Shown: piece by piece, positions 27,484 to 35,776 of the stretch
How the letters are laid out: every line of letters begins with the position of its first letter
Numbering within the stretch: position 1 is the first letter of the stretch
Assembly: GCA_018262715.1 (NCBI GenBank)
Contig: JADFDS010000005.1
Span: 1-64,000 of the forward strand
DNA from: Bacteroidota bacterium
Lineage (GTDB): Bacteria; Bacteroidota; Bacteroidia; Bacteroidales; VadinHA17
DNA: 64,000 nucleotides
Reading direction: 5' to 3'
Position numbers and translations under genes: made by a program
The notes under the pieces: generated by a model
Databases searched by the model: none
What the model saw: only the letters and a program-made list of their open reading frames with translations
Told to the model about the DNA's origin: nothing

Positions 27484-27906
27484 GTGAAAGTAAGCTTCCA
27501 TTACGATATTGAAAAATTCAGACTGCGCGACAGCAGAATAATCAAAAAGATAATCAATCGTATAGTGACGGATGCAAGACTCAGGCCGGGCATCATTGAC
27601 GTAATTGTGACCGGTGATGAGAAACTGTACGAGATAAACCGGGAGTTTCTGGGTCATAATTACTATACTGATATAATAACATTCAATTACAATGAAGCCG
27701 GCACGGTAAACGGAGAGATCTACATCAGTGCTGAAAGGGTCAGGGAAAACTCCGTCAAATTCAATGTCACGTTCGGCTCGGAGATGAGACGGGTCATTTT
27801 TCATGGATTGCTTCATTTATGCGGATATGATGACAGAACAGAGGGGGAGAAGAATAAGATATCTGAGATGGAAGAGATGTATCTGGCCTTATCATATGCC
27901 GAATGA
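27484..27906 (+). CDS. ybeY: Endoribonuclease YbeY (16S rRNA 3'-end maturation and ribosome quality control)
   Basis: 140 residues from a GTG start 4 nt after the preceding stop. YbeY is a zinc-dependent single-strand RNase. The signature reads HGLLHLCGYDD at 107-117. The first two zinc histidines (H107, H111) are present but the third, usually GYDH, is Asp117. From memory, other Bacteroidetes YbeY proteins also lack this His, so it may be a lineage feature. The substrate-side motif YYTDIITFNY is intact. The stop overlaps the mnmG start as ATGA. Confidence 0.92.
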   Translation: MKVSFHYDIEKFRLRDSRIIKKIINRIVTDARLRPGIIDVIVTGDEKLYEINREFLGHNYYTDIITFNYNEAGTVNGEIYISAERVRENSVKFNVTFGSEMRRVIFHGLLHLCGYDDRTEGEKNKISEMEEMYLALSYAE

Positions 27907-29777
27907 TCTTCAGTTATGATATAATTGTCGTTGGCGGTGGTCACGCCGGCTGTGAGGCTGCTCATATTGCCGCGGTAATGGGTGCAAAAACGCTGCTTGT
28001 TACCATGGATATGACCAAGCTGGCCCAGATGTCCTGCAATCCTGCTATGGGTGGCATTGCTAAAGGACAGATAGTCAGGGAAATAGATGCTCTTGGGGGC
28101 TCGTCAGGAATAATAACTGACAGGTCAATGATTCAATTCCGCATGCTGAACCGAAGCAAAGGTCCGGCCATGTGGAGTCCGCGGGCGCAGTGTGACAGGA
28201 TGCTGTTCAGCAGGGAGTGGCGAAAGCTCCTGGAGCAGACAGAGAACCTTGCAATATGGCAGGAGGAAGCAAGCGGCATTATCATTGAGGATGGCGTTGT
28301 AAAGGGAGTAACCACTACCTTCGGAACAGAGTTACGTGCAGACGCTGTGATACTGACAAACGGCACATTTCTTAACGGGCTGATGCACGTTGGTTTCAAA
28401 ACAATGTCGGGCGGCAGGTCAGGCGACCCGGCTTCACGCGGACTGAGCGAACAGCTCAGGGAACTTGGCTTTGAGGTGGAGAGGCTGAAGACAGGTACCA
28501 GCGCAAGGGTTGACGGAAGAAGTGTTGATTTCTCTGCAATGACAGAGCAGAAGGGAGACGATGATGGGCGATGCTTTTCGTATCTGCACGACAGGGTTGA
28601 CATAAAGGATCAAAGGAGTTGCTACATAACACACACGAATGAAAAGGCACATGGCATACTTCGGGAAGGACTGAAGTTTTCTCCCCTGTACACAGGAAGG
28701 ATAAAGGGAAGGGGACCGAGGTACTGCCCGAGCGTTGAGGATAAGATTGTGACCTTTGCAGACAAGGAGGCCCATCAGCTGTTTCTTGAACCTGAGGGAT
28801 GGGAAACAAACGAGTACTATATAAATGGTTTTGCAAGCAGCCTTAAGCTGGAAACACAGATCTCTGCGCTGAGGGAAATAAAAGGCCTGGAGAATGTGAT
28901 TATATACAGGCCGGGATACGCAATCGAATACGACTTCTTCCAGCCGACCCAGCTGAAGCACTCGCTGGAGACCAAACGAGTAGGAGGACTTTTCTTTGCC
29001 GGACAGATCAACGGCACAACAGGCTATGAAGAAGCTGCAGCCCAGGGCCTGGTGGCGGGAATTAACGCTGTGCAGAAGGTAAGAGGAAAGGACCCTTTCA
29101 TTTTAAAACGTGATGAAGCCTACATAGGAGTACTGATAGATGACCTGGTCACAAAGGGCATTGATGAACCTTACAGGATGTTTACCTCCAGGGCTGAGTA
29201 CAGGATACTGCTGCGGCAGGACAATGCAGACGAGCGTCTCTCACCCATGGCTGTTGAACTTGGAACTGCAGAGCCGGGAAGGATTGAAAGACTTGTGGAA
29301 AAATACCGGATGGTTGATGAGCTTATGGTGTTTCTGAAGAATTGCAGTATTTCACCCGAAGAGATCAACGGATTCCTGAAGGAAAAGGATACGGCGGAAA
29401 TTAATCAGAAAATAAAGGCTATTAACATTGCGACACGGCCGCAGGTAAGTCTTGAAGAGCTATTGGAGCAAATAGGCGGATCAGGCAAACTGAGTTACGC
29501 CGGGTCTGTAAGAAAAACTGAGATTATTGAGGCAGCTGAAATCAAGATCAAGTATTCCGGGTATCTCGAGAGGGAGAGGGGCATAGCCGAAAAAATAATG
29601 AGACTGGAAGGACTGAAGATTCCGGAAGAGATAAACTATGAAGAGCTGGCTTCAATATCTACAGAGGGAAGACAGAAACTGTCAAAAATCAAGCCTGATA
29701 CCATTGGCCAGGCTTCCAGAATAAGCGGTGTGTCTTCTTCTGATGTTTCCATTCTGATAATGTATCTTGGCAGATAA
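27903..29777 (+). CDS. mnmG: tRNA uridine-5-carboxymethylaminomethyl modification enzyme MnmG (GidA)
   Basis: 624 residues, normal length. With MnmE it modifies the wobble uridine of several tRNAs using FAD and NADH. The FAD-binding GGGHAGCEAA lies at about 11-20. CNPAMGGIAKGQIVREIDALGG, GTFLNG, PGYAIEYDFF and GTTGYEEAAAQG are all present. In many bacteria this gene lies near the replication origin, which agrees with the parS-like sites nearby. One such site (29785-29800) follows the stop codon by 7 nt. It is coupled to ybeY by an ATGA overlap. Confidence 0.97.
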   Translation: MIFSYDIIVVGGGHAGCEAAHIAAVMGAKTLLVTMDMTKLAQMSCNPAMGGIAKGQIVREIDALGGSSGIITDRSMIQFRMLNRSKGPAMWSPRAQCDRMLFSREWRKLLEQTENLAIWQEEASGIIIEDGVVKGVTTTFGTELRADAVILTNGTFLNGLMHVGFKTMSGGRSGDPASRGLSEQLRELGFEVERLKTGTSARVDGRSVDFSAMTEQKGDDDGRCFSYLHDRVDIKDQRSCYITHTNEKAHGILREGLKFSPLYTGRIKGRGPRYCPSVEDKIVTFADKEAHQLFLEPEGWETNEYYINGFASSLKLETQISALREIKGLENVIIYRPGYAIEYDFFQPTQLKHSLETKRVGGLFFAGQINGTTGYEEAAAQGLVAGINAVQKVRGKDPFILKRDEAYIGVLIDDLVTKGIDEPYRMFTSRAEYRILLRQDNADERLSPMAVELGTAEPGRIERLVEKYRMVDELMVFLKNCSISPEEINGFLKEKDTAEINQKIKAINIATRPQVSLEELLEQIGGSGKLSYAGSVRKTEIIEAAEIKIKYSGYLERERGIAEKIMRLEGLKIPEEINYEELASISTEGRQKLSKIKPDTIGQASRISGVSSSDVSILIMYLGR

Positions 29778-29784
29778 TAATCAA

Positions 29785-29800
29785 TGTTCCACGTGGAACA
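29785..29800. promoter_or_regulatory. parS-like ParB-binding palindrome (site 2)
   Basis: TGTTCCACGTGGAACA is a perfect 16-bp palindrome, extended to 20 bp by flanking AA/TT. It carries the parS core CACGTG and differs from TGTTTCACGTGAAACA only at one symmetric base pair, a variant also known in pseudomonads. It lies between mnmG and ade. It could also form a hairpin in RNA, but the shared core with sites 1 and 3 argues for ParB. Confidence 0.8.
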
Positions 29801-29817
29801 TTATTTCTTTATACATT

Positions 29818-31464
29818 ATGAATATCGCAGGAAAAATTATTGATGTGCATAAAAAGCGCATTTATCCGGGGATTGTCACTATTAAAGCCGGCAAAATTGA
29901 ATCTGTAACCGAAACCGAAAGGAGTCCTGATCATTTCATCATGCCCGGACTGGCAGATGCGCATGTGCATATTGAGAGCAGCATGCTTGTGCCATCTCAT
30001 TTTGCCGTGGCTGCCGTAAGGCATGGGACGGTTGCAGTTGTAACAGATCCGCATGAAATAGCAAACGTCCTTGGAAAGGAAGGAGTAAAATTTATGCTGG
30101 ATAATGCGGAAAACGTACCGGTTAAGATAGTTTTCGGAGCTCCCTCCTGTGTTCCTGCCACATCACTTGAAAGCGCCGGAGCAAAGATCGGATCTGCAGA
30201 TATCAGAGAACTGATCGAAGAAGGAAAAGTAAAATTCCTGGCTGAGATGATGAACTTCCCGGGTGTTATCTATGATGATGCTGAAGTTCACCACAAGCTG
30301 GAAGCTGCTCTTAATGCAGGCATCCCGATAGACGGACATGCTCCGGGACTGACAGGAGAAGAATTAAAAAAATATATTTCTGCAGGAATCACCACTGACC
30401 ATGAATGCAGCTCCCTCGAAGAGGCCCTCGAAAAAATCTCAGGCGGAATGAAAATCCTGATACGCGAGGGAAGTGCTGCCAAAAACCTTGAAGTACTTGC
30501 TCCACTGATCAGTTATTACCCCGAAAAGGTAATGCTCTGCACCGATGACCTGCACCCCGAGACACTGCTTCGCGGACATATCAACAAGTTAGTTGCGCGG
30601 CTGATTTCAATGGATTATAATTTATTTGACGTCGTCAGGGCTGCATCCGTAAATACCTATGAACACTACCGGATCAGCGCCGGAACTCTCAGACCCGGAG
30701 ATCCGGCCGATTTTATAATTGTTGATGATCCGAAAACCATGAATGTTTTGCAGACCTGGATCGACGGAAAATGCGTATTCGACGGCGATAAACCTTTGTT
30801 TTCTCCGGGAGAGATCGTTAAAATAAACAAATTTAAATGCACACGGCTTCTGCCCGATGAGATCAGGGTGATCAACGAAGGTGGCAAGATTAACCTGATC
30901 GTCGCCGTAAACGGCGAACTTACAACAGATGCAGATATTGTGCAGGCAGGGGAGGGGGAGTTTGTCGCCGCCAGACCGGAAGAAGACATACTTAAAATTG
31001 TTGTCAAGGAACGATACAATGACCGGCCACCGGCTGTCGCGTTTATCAGGGGTTTCGGAATGAAACATGGCGCCATGGCATCATCAGTTGCCCATGACAG
31101 CCACAATATCATTGCTGTTGGCACAAATGACCGTGATATTGTCAACGCCATCAACCTGATTGTGGATGCCGGAGGCGGTATGGCGGTTACTTCGGAAGAC
31201 GGGGCGGAAATACTCAAACTGCCGGTTGCCGGCATCATGGCTGACCTTCCCGTAACCGCAATGGCGGCCCGGTATGAAAAGCTCTCTGAGACGGTCAGGA
31301 GCCTGGGATGCAGGCTGGATGCACCTTTCATGACACTCTCTTTCATGGCGCTGCTCGTCATTCCGAAGATCAAAATGAGCGACAGGGGACTATTTGATGG
31401 TCTGACATTCAAGCATATACCTCTTTTTGTGCCTGATCCCTACAGCAAGTACAAGACCTATTAA
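29818..31464 (+). CDS. ade: Adenine deaminase
   Basis: 548 residues from ATG 29818; the in-frame upstream start at 29767 lies inside mnmG and spans the parS-like palindrome, so it is rejected. It deaminates adenine to hypoxanthine in purine salvage. The amidohydrolase metal motif DAHVHIESSM, TDPHEIAN, GHAPGL, the DHE motif at TTDHEC and MLCTDDLHP are all present. The C-terminal Ade domain (GMKHGAMASSVAHDSHNII) is complete. It sits between mnmG and uvrC, where Bacteroides often has apt. Confidence 0.95.
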   Translation: MNIAGKIIDVHKKRIYPGIVTIKAGKIESVTETERSPDHFIMPGLADAHVHIESSMLVPSHFAVAAVRHGTVAVVTDPHEIANVLGKEGVKFMLDNAENVPVKIVFGAPSCVPATSLESAGAKIGSADIRELIEEGKVKFLAEMMNFPGVIYDDAEVHHKLEAALNAGIPIDGHAPGLTGEELKKYISAGITTDHECSSLEEALEKISGGMKILIREGSAAKNLEVLAPLISYYPEKVMLCTDDLHPETLLRGHINKLVARLISMDYNLFDVVRAASVNTYEHYRISAGTLRPGDPADFIIVDDPKTMNVLQTWIDGKCVFDGDKPLFSPGEIVKINKFKCTRLLPDEIRVINEGGKINLIVAVNGELTTDADIVQAGEGEFVAARPEEDILKIVVKERYNDRPPAVAFIRGFGMKHGAMASSVAHDSHNIIAVGTNDRDIVNAINLIVDAGGGMAVTSEDGAEILKLPVAGIMADLPVTAMAARYEKLSETVRSLGCRLDAPFMTLSFMALLVIPKIKMSDRGLFDGLTFKHIPLFVPDPYSKYKTY

Positions 31465-31577
31465 ACTTGCCCGCAGACACTGTGCCTTCATGGAATTAAG
31501 TTTCAGTCAATGAGGTAATTGAACAATCTCAATTCATCTCTTTAATGCCTTGAAGCCATTTGTCAGGGCATAATTTC

Positions 31578-31585
31578 TAACTTTG
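31578..31585 (+). promoter_or_regulatory. -7 element TAACTTTG upstream of uvrC
   Basis: TAACTTTG matches the -7 consensus about 70 nt before the uvrC start. A TTTG lies 15 nt upstream, somewhat closer than the usual 17-23. The rest of the 192-nt gap between ade and uvrC shows nothing else. Confidence 0.4.
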
Positions 31586-31656
31586 CCCGTTGCCCGACGG
31601 GGTCCTGGCCTTCCTACATGGCACCGTCAGCGCGGCGGCAGAAATGAATAACTGAT

Positions 31657-33450
31657 ATGTCAGCAGTCGAGACCTTAAAATCAACGGTATCCGCACTGCC
31701 CGACAAACCGGGCGTATACCAGTTCATTGACGCTTCCGGAACCATTCTGTACGTCGGCAAAGCCCGCAGTCTGCGCAAACGCGTTGGCTCATACTTCACA
31801 AAGAACCAGTCAGGGAAAACCCGGGTCATGCTCTCCCGGGCTGCCGATCTCCGGCATATTGTGGTAGACAACGAATCGGAAGCGCTGCTGCTAGAAAACA
31901 GCCTCATCAAAAAGCACCAGCCGAGATATAACATCTTGCTCAAGGATGACAAGACGTACCCATGGATATGTGTTAAAAATGAGCACTTTCCGAGGGTTTT
32001 CATGACCCGGAAGCTGATTGCTGACGGATCGGCTTACTTCGGTCCCTATACATCCGTTCCGGCAGTTAAAACCCTCCTGGAACTGATCCGGCACCTGTTC
32101 CAGATACGCACCTGTTCACTGCCCCTCAACTCAAGGTCTATTTCTGAAGGTAAATTCAAGGTATGCCTGGAATACCATATGGGAAACTGCAAAGCGCCAT
32201 GTATCGGCTTCATCAGTGAGGAGGAGTATAACCTTCAGGCTGACAGGATAAAAGAGATAATCAGGGGAGATCTTTCCGGGGTAACAGCATACCTTGAGTC
32301 ACAGATGCGGCAGTATGCCGGAGATCTGAAATTCGAGGAAGCTCAGAAGATCAAGGAAAAACTTGAGCTGCTGTCGAGATACCGCAGCAAATCAGTGGTT
32401 GTCAACACCTCCGTAAAGAATGTTGACGTATTTGGATGCTCTGCCGGAGAAGGATCAATGTATATCAGTTACATGAAGGTGGTCACCGGCGCCATAGTTC
32501 AGTCATGGTCCGTTGAACTGAAAATGAGGATGGAAGAGGAGAAGGAGTCGATTCTCTCAACCGCAGTGACAGAGATAAGGCAGCGGGTGTCAAGTGACTC
32601 TCCGGAGGTGATAGTTCCTTTTATGCCTGACATTCAGCTTGATAAGGTAAAATATTCTGTTCCACAGCGGGGTGACAGGTATAAACTGCTTGATCTGGCC
32701 AACCGCAACGCTGTGTTTTTCAGACTGGAAAGACAAAAGAAAACCGCAGACCGGTCGAAAGAGAACCGCACTGAAAAGAACCTGGAAAAGATGAAAAAGG
32801 ATCTGCACATGCCGGCGCTTCCTCTTCACATTGAATGTTTTGACAACTCCAACATACAGGGTGAATCAGCTGTTGCAGCGTGTGTTGTATTCCGGAACGG
32901 CAGACCCAGCAACAGGGAGTATCGCCGCTTCAACATAAAGACTGTCACAGGCCCGGATGATTTTGCCTCAATGGAAGAGGTCATTTTCCGGCGTTACAGG
33001 AGGATGCTTGATGAGCAGACGCCGCTTCCCCAGCTGGTGGTGATTGACGGCGGCAAGGGGCAGCTGTCATCCGCCGTGAAAAGCCTTGAAATGTTGGGCA
33101 TCAGGGGCCGGCTGACGGTGATAGGAATCGCCAAAAAACTTGAGGAGATATATTTCCCGGGCGATTCCGTTCCGCTTTACCTTGACAAGAACAGCATCAC
33201 CCTGAAAATTATCCAGCACCTCAGAAACGAAGCCCACCGATTCGGAATAAATTTCCACAGGGAAAAAAGAAGCTCCGTCATGAACCGTTCAATCCTCGAT
33301 GAAATTCCCGGCATAGGGGAGAAGACAAAGGAGCGGCTTCTGAAAAAATTCGGTTCCGTCAGAAATCTCTCTGGAGCAACCGCGGCAGACCTTGAAAAGG
33401 TTGTTGGCGCCAAAAAAGCCTCACTTCTGGCCGCTGCGCTTAAAAATTGA
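31657..33450 (+). CDS. uvrC: Excinuclease ABC subunit C
   Basis: 597 residues. It makes both incisions in nucleotide excision repair after UvrAB damage recognition. Domains in order are GIY-YIG nuclease (PGVYQFIDASGTILYVGKA), cysteine-containing linker (CSLPLNSR to CKAPCIG), UVR motif (FEEAQKIKEKLELL), RNase H-like domain with FDNSNIQGESAVA and VVIDGGKGQL, and C-terminal helix-hairpin-helix (ILDEIPGIGEKTKERLLKKFGS). A parS-like site begins 4 nt after the stop codon. Confidence 0.97.
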   Translation: MSAVETLKSTVSALPDKPGVYQFIDASGTILYVGKARSLRKRVGSYFTKNQSGKTRVMLSRAADLRHIVVDNESEALLLENSLIKKHQPRYNILLKDDKTYPWICVKNEHFPRVFMTRKLIADGSAYFGPYTSVPAVKTLLELIRHLFQIRTCSLPLNSRSISEGKFKVCLEYHMGNCKAPCIGFISEEEYNLQADRIKEIIRGDLSGVTAYLESQMRQYAGDLKFEEAQKIKEKLELLSRYRSKSVVVNTSVKNVDVFGCSAGEGSMYISYMKVVTGAIVQSWSVELKMRMEEEKESILSTAVTEIRQRVSSDSPEVIVPFMPDIQLDKVKYSVPQRGDRYKLLDLANRNAVFFRLERQKKTADRSKENRTEKNLEKMKKDLHMPALPLHIECFDNSNIQGESAVAACVVFRNGRPSNREYRRFNIKTVTGPDDFASMEEVIFRRYRRMLDEQTPLPQLVVIDGGKGQLSSAVKSLEMLGIRGRLTVIGIAKKLEEIYFPGDSVPLYLDKNSITLKIIQHLRNEAHRFGINFHREKRSSVMNRSILDEIPGIGEKTKERLLKKFGSVRNLSGATAADLEKVVGAKKASLLAAALKN

Positions 33451-33453
33451 TTT

Positions 33454-33469
33454 TATTCCACGTGGAACA
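33454..33469. promoter_or_regulatory. parS-like ParB-binding palindrome (site 3)
   Basis: TATTCCACGTGGAACA has the same sequence as site 2 except for A in place of G at the second base. It follows the uvrC stop codon by 3 nt. Its centre is about 3.7 kb from site 2. Confidence 0.75.
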
Positions 33470-33473
33470 AATT

Positions 33474-33489
33474 TATTCCACGTTGACCA
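33474..33489. promoter_or_regulatory. Degenerate parS-like half repeat (site 4)
   Basis: TATTCCACGTTGACCA keeps the left half of site 3 and has lost symmetry on the right (three differences from TGTTCCACGTGGAACA). It starts exactly 20 bp after site 3, about two helical turns, so both would face the same side of the DNA. Confidence 0.45.
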
Positions 33490-33562
33490 TAAGACACAGT
33501 TATACAGCACGTAAGAGCACCTTACCTGCACAGTCAACTTCACGAGAATTGAATATTTTCCC

Positions 33563-34003
33563 TCAGGCGGGCAGTCCCCCGAATATTTTCTTCAGAAAAC
33601 GGTGAAAGGAGTGGATCCCGTCCGGTTTCCAGAACATCATTATGCACTGGTGATGGATCAGGTTGACATCTTCATTTTCCATGGCGGCTATTGTCTCTTT
33701 TGATTCTGCCCCCTGCTGAATCCAGAGATCTTTTATTCCGTGTGCAATTGCCTCTTTTGCCACGGCAAGAGTTTCCTCTTTCGGAGTCATAAAAATCAAG
33801 CCACGGATGCCGGCCGGCAGTTCGCTGACCGATCTGTAGCATTTTACTCCGTCAATTGTTTCGGCGGCAGGATTGACGGGTACTACGTCCATCCCCTTCT
33901 TGCGCAGGTCCCGGAACATGGCCTGCCCGAATTTCTTCGGATCTCTCGAGACGCCGGCTATAGCATAGGTGCCAAGCGAGAGAAAGCGGTTTACATCTTT
34001 CAT
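33563..34003 (-). CDS. CoA-binding domain protein (YccU-like)
   Basis: 146 residues, a single Rossmann-type CoA-binding domain: YAIAGVSRDPKKFGQAMFRDL, GMDVVPVNP, and LWIQQGAESKE near the C-terminal half. Proteins of this size bind coenzyme A or a nucleotide but their role is unknown. The start overlaps the stop of the polyprenyl synthase gene as ATGA, so the two are translated together. Confidence 0.88.
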   Translation of the reverse strand: MKDVNRFLSLGTYAIAGVSRDPKKFGQAMFRDLRKKGMDVVPVNPAAETIDGVKCYRSVSELPAGIRGLIFMTPKEETLAVAKEAIAHGIKDLWIQQGAESKETIAAMENEDVNLIHHQCIMMFWKPDGIHSFHRFLKKIFGGLPA

Positions 34004-34974
34004 TTCCTTCTCAGTGTTGAAAATATGACAAATTCAATTAAAGCTGATTTTGTCTCAGAATCGGGATACTCTTCAAGTATACGGATTGCCCGGTCAGAGT
34101 ACTCCTTCATTGCCGCCTCGGCATAGTCGAGTCCCCCGTGTTTTTTCACGAACCCGATTACCTCCCTGATCTCCCTGCTGCCCTTTTTTTTCTTTCTGAG
34201 GAGCCTTATTATATGGCGGCGCTCAATGGGTCCGGTTTCGCGGAGAGCATGAATGAGTGGCAGGGTTATCTTTTTTTCCTTGATGTCATTTCCCTCCCGC
34301 TTGCCTGTCAGCCCCTCACCCGTATAATCGAGCAGATCGTCCTTTATCTGGAAAGCGATGCCGATATTTTCCCCCATTTCCTTCATCCTTGCGATGGCAT
34401 CCGGATCATCGGTGACCGAGCTGGCTCCGCAGGCGGTGCATGCTGAGATGAGGGCTGCCGTCTTCATCTTTATTATCCGGAAATAATCTTCTTCCCTGAT
34501 ATCAAGCTTGCGGGTCTTTTGCAGCTGAACAAGCTCGCCCTTCACTATCTCACGCACCGCGTCCGAAACAATGCCCAGCATGTTGAAACGCTGCTTCTCC
34601 ACACTTATCAGCAGGCCCTGGGCCAGGAGATAGTCACCAACCAGGACTGCTATCTTGGAATTATACAATACGTTTATTGAAGGGAGTCCGCGTCTTTCAG
34701 AGGCATCATCAACCACATCGTCATGTACAAGTGTCGCTGTATGAAGCAGTTCTATGAAGGTGGCCGCAATGTATGTCGTCTCATTGACTTTCCCGTTCAG
34801 CCTGGCGGTCAGAAAGACCAGCAGCGGCCTCATCTGTTTGCCTTTGCGGCGCAGAAAATTATCAAGGATGACGTGAAAGAAGGGTATGTCGCTTTGCAGG
34901 GTGTGTCTGAAGTAAGATTCAAACTCACGCATCTCTGCCGCTACCGGTTTCTTTATGTCTGAAAGGCTTGCCAT
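34000..34974 (-). CDS. All-trans polyprenyl diphosphate synthase
   Basis: 324 residues. It extends an allylic diphosphate with isopentenyl units, giving for example the octaprenyl chain of menaquinone. The first aspartate-rich motif is LVHDDVVDDASERRG and the second QIKDDLLDYTG; MRPLLVFLTARL is the substrate-binding K/R region. The residues before the first motif (AATFIELLHTAT) are small, which agrees with a long-chain product, but the exact length cannot be read. It is followed by the coupled CoA-binding gene. Confidence 0.9.
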   Translation of the reverse strand: MASLSDIKKPVAAEMREFESYFRHTLQSDIPFFHVILDNFLRRKGKQMRPLLVFLTARLNGKVNETTYIAATFIELLHTATLVHDDVVDDASERRGLPSINVLYNSKIAVLVGDYLLAQGLLISVEKQRFNMLGIVSDAVREIVKGELVQLQKTRKLDIREEDYFRIIKMKTAALISACTACGASSVTDDPDAIARMKEMGENIGIAFQIKDDLLDYTGEGLTGKREGNDIKEKKITLPLIHALRETGPIERRHIIRLLRKKKKGSREIREVIGFVKKHGGLDYAEAAMKEYSDRAIRILEEYPDSETKSALIEFVIFSTLRRK

Positions 34975-35068
34975 CCTCGGCTGAAGCTATGATTACCAAA
35001 AATAAGACAAAATGCGTAACAAATTGTTCCGGCAGGGAGGTTTGATGATAACCAGCCTTAAATATCGT

Positions 35069-35683
35069 TCAGGATTTCTTTTCTCCCATGAATCTCTTCT
35101 GGAAGACAAGGATGGCCAGAACCCCGGTAGTGATCGATGTGTCAGCCAGGTTGAACACGGGTCTGAAGAAAATGAGTGTCTGTCCGGGCCTGAAGGGCGA
35201 CCAGTCAGGCCAGTGTGAGTCAATTACAGGGAAGTAGAGCATGTCAACCACCCTGCCATGCAGGAATGATGAATATCCGCCTCCTTCGGGAAACAGCACC
35301 GCGGGTGTGTGCCAGCTTTCGCTGAAGATCATGCCGTAAAACGCGCTGTCAATGAGGTTCCCTGCTGCTCCGGCAATAATTGCGCTGACCGAAAGGATCA
35401 GGCCGGTGTGGGCATTCTTTTTTATGATGCTGTCAAGATACCAGGATATGCCGACAATGGCCACCATCCTGAAGACCGACAGGGCAACCTTTCCTGTCTT
35501 GCCTCCCCACTCCATGCCAAAAGCCATTCCGTTGTTCTCAAGAAAATGAATCCTGAACCAGTTTCCCAGCACAGGTATTTCATCGCCGATAACCATATTG
35601 GTTTTGACAATGATCTTTACAATCTGATCAACAATCAGGATGGAAAATATAAGAAGCAGTGCCTTTGTCCGGTTTGACATCAC
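35069..35683 (-). CDS. lspA: Lipoprotein signal peptidase (signal peptidase II)
   Basis: 204 residues, longer than the roughly 165 of E. coli LspA. It cuts prolipoproteins before the lipidated cysteine; many of the lipoproteins in this window would be substrates. The catalytic aspartates are D112 (GNLIDSAFYG) and D181 (FNLADTSI). Four membrane helices are visible. About 40 extra residues between the two aspartates (SESWHTPAVLFPEGG...) form the loop typical of Bacteroidetes LspA. Neighbouring gaps of about 94 nt on each side hold no clear signals. Confidence 0.95.
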   Translation of the reverse strand: MMSNRTKALLLIFSILIVDQIVKIIVKTNMVIGDEIPVLGNWFRIHFLENNGMAFGMEWGGKTGKVALSVFRMVAIVGISWYLDSIIKKNAHTGLILSVSAIIAGAAGNLIDSAFYGMIFSESWHTPAVLFPEGGGYSSFLHGRVVDMLYFPVIDSHWPDWSPFRPGQTLIFFRPVFNLADTSITTGVLAILVFQKRFMGEKKS

Positions 35684-35776
35684 GATTTAATTTGGCCGCA
35701 AAATAGCAAAAAAACGGCAATTACCTCATTTAAATGCTGATAGTGTGTCATCCGGCTATTCTCCCGGTGAACGGGA

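Noticed and set aside
29783-29810. Terminator after mnmG
   Set aside because: The palindrome has an 8-bp arm and a T-rich tail, but its sequence is the parS core shared with two other sites, which explains it better.
29767-29817. Upstream ATG extension of adenine deaminase
   Set aside because: It overlaps the mnmG end and runs through the parS-like palindrome; the conserved start is MNIAGKIIDVH at 29818.
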